A stretch of 64,000 nucleotides of DNA from Brienomyrus brachyistius (Eukaryota > Chordata > Actinopteri > Osteoglossiformes > Mormyridae), in NCBI RefSeq assembly GCF_023856365.1, contig NC_064542.1, positions 6,689,363-6,753,362 of the forward strand. Direction: 5' to 3'. Both the position numbers and the translations under genes were made by a program. The notes beneath the pieces were generated by a model, which was given only the letters and a program-made list of their open reading frames with translations, made no database searches and was not told where the DNA came from. Shown one piece after another: positions 1 through 21,348 of the stretch. Numbering within the stretch: the first letter of the stretch is position 1; each line of letters begins with the position of its first letter.

Positions 1-861
1 GAGGTGAGATGTGGGCGCTTTCACCTGGACCTCAGTGAAATTGTTGGCCTTGATTTGATTCGATTACCCTTATTCAGAGAACGGCGCAAGCAACGATTTG
101 GTTTATCAATTACTTGATTATTTTTGATAATCTAAATTATTATTATTTTTTTTAACATCGTAGATAGCAAAAAGTGGAACATTGCAGTGCAAAGATTATC
201 TTAACCATTAGAGCGACGGGTGAGATTCCCAAAAGTGTTATAGTGCAAATATCATCAGGTAGCTCTTCGTTTATGAATATTAACGGACCTCCGTATGTTT
301 CGGAAAATCGGGTGTGGTACTGCTACTTTACGCATCCTCCTGCAACACGTGAACATTGGTGCACAACCCAGAAGTAGAGGTATCTTTACGGAGGATTTTG
401 CCCCCAAAAATGATGCAGTGTTGTATCCTTACACCACTAAAGTACTGTCAGTGAATGTTTACACCAAAAAATAGGAAAGGTAACATGTTTTAAACTTTTC
501 ATAGGTACACCATTTATTCTCCCAAGGATGGACAGCCTTGCATGGACCATGACAGGCAGACAGGAGAGGTGGGATAGCAGTGTCTGAATCTCCCATGTGT
601 CACATTGTGTGCACGCGTGTGTGTGTGCACGCGTGTGTGTGTGCACGCGTGTGTGTGTGCACGCGTGTGTGTTTCTTCTGACCCATTCCTCATGCCTTCT
701 GTAGGGTGTAGGACCACAGGAATATACCCTCATTAAAATGAAGATCCTTGATCCATACCCTTCAAAACTAAGGTAACTCAATGTGGTTAACTGACATGTT
801 GGTAGTTAAAACAAAGCTGGTCATCAGTGGTGTGGAGTGCGTCTCATGTCAACTTTTGCAG
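1..861 (+). other. lars1 intron, 3' part (gene continues left of window)
   Basis: This is non-coding sequence upstream of the first visible lars1 exon and ends in a TTTTGCAG acceptor at 854-861. Apart from an alternating purine-pyrimidine minisatellite at 603-676, no exon or recognisable element is seen. The short open frames here have no splice or protein support. Confidence 0.7.
603..676. repeat. 16-bp GT/CG minisatellite (Z-DNA-prone)
   Basis: The unit GCACGCGTGTGTGTGT repeats four times or more with a 16-bp period, starting at 611, 627, 643 and 659. The run is strictly alternating purine-pyrimidine, the pattern most prone to left-handed DNA. It lies in a lars1 intron. Confidence 0.85.
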
Positions 862-9511
<8,650 letters not shown>

Positions 9512-9720
9512 AGGTCAACGGCATTGAGCGGGGGGGGGGGGGGGTGTTCTGCTCACATGCCTGGAGAATGCAGTCAGCATCTCGGTCCGTTTGCCATGTG
9601 ATGCCCGTCTCTCTACACACCTTCAGGAAGCCAGGATGACCTCTGACTACCCCAGAATTACTGTTATTCTAACAGTCAAATAGACTGATGTGATTGTTGT
9701 TTAACAGCTTTGCGGTGTCT

Positions 9721-9726
9721 AATAAA
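9721..9726 (+). promoter_or_regulatory. lars1 poly(A) signal
   Basis: A canonical AATAAA lies 210 bases after the lars1 stop codon, in an otherwise ordinary 3' UTR. A poly-G run of 13 or so bases sits at about 9531-9543 in the UTR. Confidence 0.75.
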
Positions 9727-9744
9727 AGCAAATGTTGGAGAAAC

Positions 9745-10192
9745 TGCTTCTGATTGGCTCTCTTGCTTTTATCTTTTCTCTCCTGAGTTAGTGAAACACT
9801 GTCCTACTTAAGCAAAAGTGTAAATATAGGTAAGTCACTATTTCCCCACCACTAGAATGTCAGATGGTAATTATTAAATTTATTGTATATTGGTTTACAC
9901 CTTAATATTAAGCTTTTATTTTTCAAGGCTGGGAGGCTTTCTAGTTTAGAGAATTTACAGAGCAATATCAGAGCAACTAATCTGTGCTGTAATCACACAG
10001 ACCGCCTGAAGAGGGCAGGGTTGTTAGACAGGACTTCTGAGTGCCACCAGTATTGGGAATGTGATACCTCATTCTTCCCATCCACTAGTTGGCTCGTTCC
10101 TCAGACTCGGAGACCCGTTCGAGATCAGCAGCCAAACTCCCCATGACCAAAAGAACAAGCACCAGCATTTCCCTTTCCCAACATAAAGCAAT
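9745..10192. other. Gap between converging lars1 and sh3rf2
   Basis: This is a short non-coding stretch between the likely 3' ends of two convergent genes. No exon of plac8l1, which lies near here in human, could be recognised, and no repeat stands out. Confidence 0.5.
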
Positions 10193-10198
10193 TTATTT
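10193..10198 (-). promoter_or_regulatory. Candidate sh3rf2 poly(A) signal
   Basis: On the minus strand this reads AATAAA, about 2 kb beyond the sh3rf2 stop. It is the first canonical signal I found going downstream, so the 3' UTR would be long. Only transcript data can place the real end. Confidence 0.4.
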
Positions 10199-12213
10199 TT
10201 AAAAAATATTTCACTGTCACACTGGCAATGAAAAGAGGGTTGTAACACACCTTTTGTAACATGACATTGTAAGAATGATCAGTTGAAGTATCAGCATGTC
10301 ATACTGCCAGCAATAGTCAGCATAATGCAATCCTTAATCTGCTGGGGAATTTTACAGGTTTATTCTGGCCTTAGCTTGGAATTAATAAGTAAAAATGCTG
10401 CTTTCTGTAACGGCATTAGTGTGCTAACTGAGGAACATTTAACGATCTCAGCAAGGCAGTCCCTGTTCCCCAGGTAGGCAGGCTGCACTCGACACCAGCA
10501 TCCTTTCGTTTCGGGCAGGTCCTGACACCTCAGGTTTCTGCTACGGTTGAAGCTGGGGTGTAGTCCCCAGATACACAGGCACGCCAAGAACACTCCCTGT
10601 AATGATGGGGGGGGGCGCTTTACTGGAACCACCTGTGAGTGCTTAGCATATAAGGAGCTGTGTGAAAATTATGGCAGGTGGTAGTTATTTAGCGTTTAGG
10701 CATGTTGGTTACCACTGCTTACCTGAAGCTGAGCAGCTTTGCTGGGCCACTGAGTGACCTTTGGAGAATCCTCTCCACCCCACCCCACCCTGATACACTG
10801 GCTGTTTGCTGGCAGTTAATTACATGCTGTGTCTTTAAGTTATGGCACCACTGGAAAACAGAACCAAGCCACTTGTTTAAATGGCATGAAGACACATAAA
10901 GATAGTCACACTATACACACTGTTATTTACAAATGCAATTAGTACTAAAAAGAGGTTATATTCATCATGGTGTCGTCTTGTTTTAACTGGTTAATATTTA
11001 GTGGAGTGACTGACGTTCGCTAATCGGAATAGAATGCGGTGCATTTCAAACTAAGGTGGCTGCTGAGTGACGTTGAGAAACTACATCTGCTCACCGTCAT
11101 AATGGTGACTGGTTTTTAAACCATCTGCAAACTTGTAATACCGGCCACACTGGACTGAAAGTGAATGCACATGGTTTAAGTACAAGAAAGCTACCGCAAA
11201 TGTTTAATACCTTAAACATGAATAATGGTTTCCAATAATTTTGGCCATTCACACATCGCTTAGGAATATTATTATATACATTTAATAATGTCTTTGTAAT
11301 CCATACTTACATGTTATTGTTATCTTTCGGTCTGAATAAAGCACCACACAAACAAAAATGAAAATACAAAATAATCAGAGCTCCAAATCTGCGACGTTGC
11401 AGAACATCGAGTGAAGCCAACAGTAATTGCAAGTGTCATGGTTCAAATACGGTTAGATCCAAATCACTGAACAGTAAGATCAGAAGTGAACATACACGCC
11501 TTCTTACTCAGAATCAAGTCAGTGGTCCTAAACACCCCTGATTACAGACATGTGAAATGCACGTGGGAAAGTTCGCCTGCACCCTCAGCATTTTGCAGGG
11601 TGAGATGCCCAAGGAGAGTGGACGAGTGTGAGAGAACTAAACAGCAGTGTGGCTGAGATCGCAGCAGACAGGAGTGTGTGGTAATGCTCCTGCCCACGAA
11701 AGTGCGACTCCATACCGTAACAGACTGAAACACTGCTGCTTTTTTAAAATGTGCACAATTATCACAGGAGGGTGATGATGATAATTATGACGATGATGGG
11801 CAGCTCATTGTCCATTTTCACCTTTGCTTTTGACATGGTTACATCATGCATCCATTTCCCAGAAGCCCTTGTCCAGTGCGGGGTGACTGTAAGCTGAAAG
11901 CCCATCCAGGGGACACCATGACAGGACACTCGGTCACCCAAGCCATGGTGCTGCCCTTCGGCCGTTTAAGAGGCTCACGGGTGCAACATGACGTGTGCTA
12001 CAGACCTGCAGGAAGCGGAGGCCGCGGAGAGCGGACTTCAGGACGACTGCTGGGAGACTGAATGCTTCAGCAGCTGCGGCCTCATGGACTGCTTAGGGTC
12101 TGCTGTGCTGCTGGCAGGGGACTCAGGTTTACAGTGAGGGTGGGGTTAGGGTGTAGCATGTGTCACAGACAGACCATGGCACCATCCCTGGGAGGCCGGA
12201 GGCTCCGACGCGC
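10199..12213 (-). other. Probable sh3rf2 3' UTR / downstream region
   Basis: There is no coding signal on either strand. The stretch runs from the sh3rf2 stop to the candidate poly(A) signal. A weak SINE-like patch lies near 11846-11930 (a ccatttcccagaagccc...ggtcaccca stretch). The exact UTR extent is inferred only from the absence of an earlier AATAAA on the minus strand. Confidence 0.4.
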
Positions 12214-14944
12214 TCAGCCGACTCTCTCAAGCCCCTCCACAGTGCCGCCCCTCCGCATCCCAGCGGTTTTGCCGTCCACGAGCACGGCCTGCGCGGTGGG
12301 GAACGCCGGAAGGCTTCCCCACGCCTCCAGCACAGGGAGCTCGAGCTGGGCGGCAAAGCCGGCGTGGGCCCTGGGTGGCAGGGTCTTTGCTTTCTCCCGG
12401 GATGCCCCTTGGCTGAGGAACCGCACCGACTTGAGAGGCTGCGGAGAGAGGAGCGGCCACAACTATGTGACTGAAACCTCGAGTGCGGCGAACGAATGAG
12501 AGATCAGACAAACACGCGGGCCGAGGCCTCACCTTCTCCGCAGCGTTCTTCTGTGAGTCTGGTTTCACCAGGATCGACTGAGGGTGTGCCGAAGCCTGCT
12601 TCTCCTGAGGCCCTCTGGGTGCTGCGTCTCGGGGCTCCGACGACAGGGAGCCGTCAGCAGAGGGCGCTGTCGCTACGTGATTCCAGACGGGCAGCCTGGA
12701 GGCGCTTAGGGCAAGGCCACTTCTCGTCTTGGGTGTAAAGAGGACGGAGGAGAGACCCTGGCTCTGCGGGGAGATCCCCAGAAGGGTCATCTGCTGGGGT
12801 CGGACCGAGGACGAAAGAGGTGCCTGGGAGGAGATCGTCTGGAGGGAGGAGCCTGAGAGTGGAGGGTGGGGTTAGCAATGCATGGAGAGCTAACCAGAAT
12901 GGCCGGTGTCTGAGGGCGCCCTGCTCCTCCTTCGACGGTGCTCACCCCCGTGCGCAGCCCTGAAACCCCTCCTCAGGGTGTGCGGATTAGCCAATCCGGA
13001 ACCGGCGCCTACCGAAGACATGGCTTGGGTCGCCATGGTAACCACAGGGCCATGTCCAGCTGACCTAATAGGCCCGTTGGTGGCGGGCCTGTCCTGGCCC
13101 AGGCCTGCCCCCTGGGGCTTGCACCCCACCGGCCTCTTCCCCCCAGGAGCGCTCAGAGGGGGAGGAGCAGCTCTCGGCTCCAGGAACCTCGCTGTGGTTC
13201 TGTGAAGACGACACAGTGTTACCTCTCTTTAGTGAAAAAGGCTTCGTTCCACCTTAAACACTTAGCCTGCCTTTCTTAACTGCACTGACACTTATGAGCA
13301 CATCAGGGGAGAACATTAAGTTAAAAGCTCTTTGTAAGTCTCTGTATGGGGGAGGGGAGTTTTGGCTGGGGGCCCATTCACTGACCTCATTTCCTGTCCG
13401 AAAAGGGTGAGACCTTGTTCTCCCGCCATTGTCCAGCAAACCCACCCGCACCCAGATCCCTGAGCCCCCACACTGCTGCATCTCCTCCCAAGCGGCCCAC
13501 TTCTCCTGTTGCACTCATTTTTTTTCCAAATTCCCCAATCATTCCTGGATCACATGGTCCTGTTTGCTGTCCACCCAGCACGAGTCATACTCTGTTCATA
13601 ACTGATTATCTTTTAAACAGAGTATATTCTTTCCCTGGATGCTCTGCTACATGTTGTCTGAGTGCCTCTGATTTTAAAGCAGTTTCGCTGCTTCTTCCGA
13701 GCGAAACGCAGCTGCTGAGATCTCAGAAATGCTCTTAGGAGGAGATTTCAGCAGAAAGATGAATATTTCATGCGCGCCGGGGAACAGAGAGAGTCAAAGG
13801 CAGAAGAGTCTCCCTGATTCCACGCCGTTAGCTGGTTTGTAGCCCGGCTGGTAACCAGCCAAACTGCTGGCTTTTTGGCCGGTTTACCTGAGCACTGGCG
13901 TGATGTAGTTGGCAGGCAGGATGCCCACTTTGCCTGTCCTGAGGGACAGACCCCGGAGCCAGCCCTCTGAGAATCTGCCGTACACGCCCACCATCTCCCC
14001 CTTGCGCAGCTCCAGCTCCTCTGGGCGGCATGGGGTGTAGGAGTACAGCGTGGCGCACCTGGGTAACAAAGAGCACCACCAAGCTGCTCAGAGGAGGCAA
14101 GCACTCATGGGGGCACGCAGGGACAAGATAGACCAGGGCAAACAACACAGAACACACACCGATAGGCCACAATACTGTCCACATTTATACACACACACAC
14201 ATACACACACACACTCTCTCTCTCTGTGCTGGGATCTCTCCGCAGCACAGAATGCATCTGCGGACATGGTAGGAAGCATATTGGGTTATACAGAACCAGA
14301 GCCGAACCACTTGGAAAGGAAATGGCTGAGTGACTTAAGAGGAGCACTGTGACAGAGCAGGACTGCAGGGAGTACAGTAATAACTGTAGGGGAAAGAGCA
14401 TGTGGTATATTAAAGCACAATCAGCGGATCCCCGGAGAGCATTCAGCAGCGACAGAGTCGCCCATTCGAGCCGGACCCAGATACCCTCCCCGCTGCCAGG
14501 CACCCTGTCGGGCCCGGCCCAAGCAGCACACGATGACACAATGCTGATGGTGTCGCGTCCCATAAAGGCCACTGGGACACGCCAATAGTGGGGTAGTTAT
14601 AATGGGGAAATTAGAACTCAGGGGAATTTGGGCCCCAACGGCCGAACAATGAAACACGTAGGAGTTTCCCGCTGACTTTGTCATGGAAACCGTCTGTCTG
14701 CAAAATGAAATTCTGTTCGGTAAATCACGGCCCACCACCAGCGGATGCCTCCAAAACGCACCTCCCTTCTGCTGGCAAGCTGCTCGTGGTCGGACACCCT
14801 GTGATCGGTGCTGCCCCCGCAGGCGGAGCCCTGCAGTTTCATTATGACCAGGGGAAAGTCCGCAGTTGTGAGGAGCGAGAAGCATGAATGACAATACCCA
14901 GGATGTGGTTATCAGCTCATTATTTGGACATGGATTTATTTATG

Positions 14945-14995
<51 letters not shown>

Positions 14996-17900
14996 GGCCG
15001 GTGGCAGCGACATTACACACACAAACAAGGCCGGTGGCAGTGATATTACACACACACACAGGGCCGATGGCAGTGACATTACACACACACACACACACCC
15101 ACACACACACACCCACACACAGGTTGTGGCGGCGAGGGCACTTGCTCACACGCTGATGGACAGCTGCTGACTGGAAGACTGCTGGGTCTCCACAGAGGCC
15201 ATCGGGGACTGGGGGCTGACCAGTGCCATGGTGATGATGGGCGGGGCCTCCTGCACCATTTTCCTCTCTGCGGGGGCCGGGGTGGGACCCTGTCAGCAGA
15301 AAGGCCATGAGGAGGGAGTGTCTGTAGGGGGCCCAGGTTGTACCTGTGAGCCCTTTTAAATGGCCTAAGGGCAGCAGCGCTGTACCTCAGTGTCAAAAAC
15401 CGTCTCAGAACCGCTCGCTGACCTCAGAGCAGCGTTCCAATCATGCCAGAGGTCTTTTGGGGCGCCTAGTTCAACCACGAGTGGGGGGAGATGGGCGGTG
15501 GCCCCCCCGACACATTCATCCTCACTTATGGGAGGGGGTGTTCCTACATGTCAGGGCCCCCAGATTCCTGCAGTAGAAGCCACACCCATGACTGGGAGCC
15601 CGCGCCTCCCGTTCGACACTGATCACGCAGGAGAGACGGCAGGTCAGGCTCAGACACTCCAACTGTCACCAGTATAATTTTGGAAAAAACTTGAGCATTT
15701 CCTCCATTAAAAGGGACCCGTGCCGTGCCTGACCCTAATCCTGACCCTAAAACTAATCCTAATCCTGACCCTAAAACTAATCCTAACCCTGTTACTGTTT
15801 GGCATTGATCCAAAGCCCAGAAGTCACATGATCGCATGGATACGCTATTTTACTTTTTGTCACAAGCATTACACTCTAAGGAGGGACACAAACATATCCA
15901 CAAGTCCACTATCATGGTGGGAAACCCAGTGTGGCCGCTTGTGTTTAGCTGTGTGGGGAAATTTCACCTCAAAAACACCGAAAAGTTCAGACATCACCAT
16001 ATGAGAGATGACGTGAGGTCCTGAAAAAATGCCTTCAGTGTAAACATGAAGACTGACCCTGATATAGTAACAGCGTCCTGCCCTACATCTCTGGGACCGG
16101 GGTTGGATTCTCCATTGTGGTTCCGTGTGTGTGTGTGTGTGTGGAGTATCCATGTGGTCGTAAGGTTTCCTCCGGGTACTCCGGTTTCTCCCCACAATAC
16201 AAAAATATACTGAGGTTAATTGGACTTGCTAAATTGCCCATAGGAGTGCATGTATGTGTGAATGGTGTGTGAGTGTGCCCTGCGATGGGCTGGCCCCCCA
16301 TCCTGGGTTGTTCCCTGCCTTGTGCCCGTACCTCCGGAACAGACTCTGGACAAGCGTGTTCAGAGAATGGACAGATGTATGTGCGAGTCCCCCCAGACCC
16401 TGGGGATCTATACACCCTGCTGTCTATGAACCTTCTTGAAACTGCTACCAAACAACAGAAATCAGGGAAAGTTGGGGCCTCTCTGGACCTCAGAGAAGGG
16501 GGTGAGGAGCTGGGGGGGGGCAGACAGCAGGCAGCCTCACCGGGCGTCACTCTGACACTGGAGACACCCGACTCGGATACACAGACACCAGAAAAAGAAG
16601 GAACTTCAAAAGGGTTCCATCAGGGTGCATGCAGACCTCGGTATGACAGCGGGTCCTCTGATGTGGGCTGTAAATGGAAGCTGAGAAAAGCATGAAACAT
16701 TAAGAAGCAGGCAGCCAGCGGCTGGGGCTCACTGAGGTCAGGCAGAGGGGGGCGGACACCTCCCTGCACACGGGCTCAAGGCCTCTGCAGAGTGTCAGCC
16801 GGTGGGGTCAGGCCAGACCTCCCAAGCCTGGTGTCTGGAGGCGTCCGAGAACCGGAGATGCCAAAACGAGGGTGTGCTTATGGAACCCAGGCAGCAAAAT
16901 CCAAAACGGCAAGCGATGCCGACGTCAGCTCTCTGTTTAGCCTCGTTTGGTGAGCACCTCCCTGCCCGTACATGGCGAGGCCCGCTTTCCTGCCTCATAT
17001 AACAGATAGAGATCCCCTGCCTTCCTCGGCAGAATCGCAGGTAAAATCTCTGATGTCTTCTCAAGCAGAGAGTTTTTCACCTTCGTTGGCTGAAACTAAT
17101 ATGAGGCTCTCCTAGCAGGTCCAACTGCCCAGGACCCCACAAGGAGGCACTGCTCCAAGGAGATCTTCAGTCCTGTATGACCCTATATGCAGCAAACATA
17201 AACCAAATAGCTGTATCCACATTCTAATCCCCATTGCCAACCCTCTGGAGTACTTAAAACGCCTGTCTGAATGTCAAATTCAATAGGATTAACATTAGCA
17301 ATGATCTCCTTTATTAAAAATCAAGAGGAACTCGTTTTAGGTGACAGCGCCTTCTTTGGAGATGACGCAAGATGTAATGACCTAGTTGGGCTGTAGTCAG
17401 CTGGTCATTTGAGTGTGAATCCTGACTACGCCTTCTGCAGGAAATGCAACATTTCCCATATTCCTGAATGAATAGTCTGTCAGCTTATCCAGAGACACCT
17501 GAGACACCAAAAACTGCAGTGGAGGTTTGTTTCAGGAGGAAAATTCACTTGCCCTGGCATTGGGGAGAGACGTGGGGGCAGATGAGCAGGGTGGAGCGAT
17601 TACTCTGATTCCAACGTGGGCACTCGGAGAAGCTCACTCCTGTATTTCTTACTCTCCCTCACCCAAAGCCCACGAACATGGCCAGCCATCACAGACTGAA
17701 AAGACGCATTGATAACAGAACTCCACTTCCTGAAGCGATCGGAACATCCTGTTCCCCCGGAGGCACAAATACACGTGCGTGAGTGTTTACAGGCACACGT
17801 CTTCCTCTGAGGACGTGACGGACACGAGGACAAAAGCACACAGGATACAAAACAGACACCAAAAACACACGATGCACTGGGAACGCACTGCTTCCAGGTT

Positions 17901-20900
17901 CGGGAAATCTGACTTAAATATAACTGCTCTTTGTGTCGCCCCCGTTTAACTGCATTAGCTGCAGTGTCACAACATCATTCTGGGAGCAAATTATGGGCCA
18001 AACTCCCCCCCCATCCCCAGCCATTACGACACACACACCTGGAACAGGGCGCTCCCATATCCATCGGAGCGGCGTTCAACAACCTGGGCCGCGGCACCGG
18101 CATCGCCAGGCTCTGGGAAGGTGGGGGCGCAGACACTCGGGTCCTGCCGTCCGCCCAGGGGGCCCCGGGGCAGCCGGCTTAGCCGGCTCACGGTGCCGGC
18201 GGTGGGGGTCGCCGCGGGGCTGAGAGGGGCCCCGGGCCCAAGTCTGCGCCCAGATGCCTCCGCCACCGTGATGTCCCTGCTGGCACTGGTGGGCCGCCGC
18301 CGCGAGTCCGGGCAGCCCCGTCCCCTCCGCTTCCCCAGGAGTTTCACAGCCGCCGAATTTGGCTGAAGGAGAGGAGGAGGATCCGAAGGAACATAAGAGG
18401 GTGGAGAGAGCGATCAGGCAGTGCCTCCATCCTTGGCGTATTTACCGAAAGCACGGCACAGCTCCCCCTCGGATGGGAAGGCGGCGGGCATGTGCAGTCA
18501 CGCTGCACCCTCCCAGCCCCGCCGGAATGTTCTAGACAAATGGGTGCCAGCCTGCCGCCCAGGGAGGGGAGGCATCTCCAGCTTAACGCTCTGCTGCACC
18601 TCGCACGAGGCGCTCACGAGCCCACAGGAAGCCTGACTGGAGCACACCCCCCCACCCCTCCTCACGTGGCCGGTGGCACTTGGGGGTGGGGGCGAAGAGC
18701 AGGCAGACATCAGCGGCCTGCGTGATGTGACCTGATGTCTTTAACCTCAGGTGAAAAGGCCTGTGTGTGTCAGTGAGGGGAGATCTGGCTGCTCCTCATC
18801 CAAGTGGCACCCGGCACAAGGCGGGGCGGCTGCTACCATACTGGAGGAAACCCTTTACTGATCTCTCCTATCCCATAGGAAGCCCTTTCCTGATCTCTCC
18901 AGTCCCATGGGAGACCCTTTACTGATCTCTCATCTCCCATATGTAGCCCATTGCTGATCTCTCTTGTCTCTCCCACCCTCTCCTCCTCCCCCTCTCCTCC
19001 TCATCCTCTCCTCCCTCTCCCTCCACCCTCCCCTCCCTCCACCACTTTCTCCAACATCACCTCCTCCCTCTCCTCTACCACTTCTATCTCCACCCTCTCC
19101 TGCTCCCCCTTTCTTCCTCCGCTGTTTCCTCCTCCTCCCTCTCCCCTCTCTGTCCACCACACGCACCCCTGCCGCTCTTCTGAAATATCTCACGTTGAAC
19201 TGCTCCAGACGGTTACTGTGTGTGGACACGTTTCTCACAGGAGAAATCACAGGCAGGAGAAGCTGATAAGGCACTGCAGTGTGCAACAATAAGCACCAAA
19301 GGACGAAGGTATGAAGCTGATAAAATGTCACTGGGCCAAATCGACGGCGACTGCAGCTCTGTCATTCAGACGGCGACGTCATAAACATGGCATGTCAAAG
19401 AGGATGGTCATAAACACATCACGCCGACCTCAAATCACAGTGAAGGATCATCGAATTCACGGGGCAGACCGATACCATCCAGGGGACTGAGAAACGCGGG
19501 ATTCTCGTTCCCATAGACCTCGGTATTCGCACCCTGACTTACCTCAGTGACCCGGATGGGGAAAACGCCGGTTTTATCTCCCACCCTTCCTTCCAGCCAG
19601 CTCTCATCCACTCGTCTTATTACAGTGATGACGTCGCCCTTGACGTCCATGTTCAGGATGAAAGAAGGAAAAAAAACAAGCGTCCATGTCAGGCCTTTAA
19701 TGGAGACGATGGTCCCCCCCCCCCCCATCCCACCCCACTAAGAGGAGCACTCAGTGAGAACCCCTCATATTAACGTCCATTGTCTCTGAAAGGCCCCTCA
19801 GCAAGGCACTCCATCCCGCCATTTACAAGGCTCGCTCTCCCAGGTCATGTGACCACAGCAGGCCTTAATGGAAACCACCGGCAGCGTTTAAACCCTAAAC
19901 GCAGACACGCCCAACATCCTACAAAACTCAGCCGTGAGCCGTCCTCGTGTTACACGCCTGTGCTAGAGGGTAGGCAGAGCTCTGATTGTGCCAAGCAGAC
20001 AGACGTCACCAAGAACACAGGGAAAGATGATCCCGTATCTAACACTCTCTCCCATAAGCTCACTCCCCTGCAGCATTGGCTCAGTCTCACACAGTCATTT
20101 TGGCACCAATGACCCCATTCTGGAATACTAACCACCACACTGTCACTGTCATTCACACAGGGAACAAACATTTTTTCTCAGCCAGTAACAATCCATAGTC
20201 TGTTTGAGTTCATACCGTGATGAAACCATAACGCATGGCTCCGGGGGAGCCAGCGAGTGTGGGTCTCGTCCTGGTAGCTAACCGCCATTTGCCGGCACCG
20301 TCCCACACATATAAAGTGAAGAGCACGTCTCAGAACAGTTTCCCGAACAGACACACACCTTGAAGAAAGGCAGAAGGTCCCTGCCATCTTCCCGCACTTT
20401 CTCCTTGAGCCCGAAGTCATGGAGGGCACGACAGAGGGGCGGAGCCGGCTGCATCTTTGCCGAGTCAGCGGGGGCCGGGGTGCCGGGAAGGTCTCTGTGG
20501 TAACCGTTTTCGTCGACCTTCCGCCGGGGAATGGCAGCGTCGCCTGATTTAACACTGGACTCTTCGGGGAGGTTTCCGTGGTAATTATGCAAGGCCCTCG
20601 ACCAGGGAACCTGAAGTAAAACGAAAAAAAGAAAATGTCCAAAAATAAAATGCTTGCCAGTATTACACAGGCTGAGAGACGGGGGCGGGGCTAATACATA
20701 AGGAGCCTATAAATGAAAGGAGGACATTCCCAAGCCACAAGTCAGCGAGATGCGTGACATTAACCGGAAATGTCAAAAGGAATTCCTCTCTGCCAATTTT
20801 AAAACCTCCAGTTCCCCAATTCAGTCTGATGGCTGATGATGCAGAAGATGCTGGAGGTGGTTAAGACATGTTAAACGCCCCGGGAGGTCAGTGTTAAAAG

Positions 20901-21313
20901 GCCGGCCTATTTCCATGCGAGTGTTAAAGCGTTAATGCCTAATATGAACGGACAGAGCAGCGCAAATGCTAGATGTTTTGTGCCGATATCGGACAGCAAG
21001 TTAGGCCTGGTAGACGGACGGCCATCTTAAAAAGCCCACCTGGGGTGACAGCATCATGTTCTGCAGCTATCCCACACATCCCATAATTGCAGGCATTACA
21101 GGTAACTGGGCTGTTCCGATAAGAGGCGTGTGAACAACAGGGCAGCCTGGCATAACAGGCCAGCGGGGAATGGCGTCTGGGGTGCGGAGAGCTGCCTCTT
21201 CTTGGGATAACTGGGCACAGTGACCAGTGGGGGTGAGGGGGTCCTGTGGCAGCCAGACGAAAAAAAGGCACACAAATGTACACTTCCAGTCCTCTCTGAT
21301 AGAGAGTAATGTA

Positions 21314-21348
<35 letters not shown>

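Noticed and set aside
9883..10146. Possible plac8l1 exon between lars1 and sh3rf2
   Set aside because: The frame has a few cysteines but lacks the cysteine-rich PLAC8 signature and splice sites.
12227..12790. Minus-strand open frame of 187 codons as one exon
   Set aside because: Only 12533-12852 is coding in this frame; below a good donor at 12532-12531 the conserved frame switches (LKSVRF) after an acceptor at 12440-12439.
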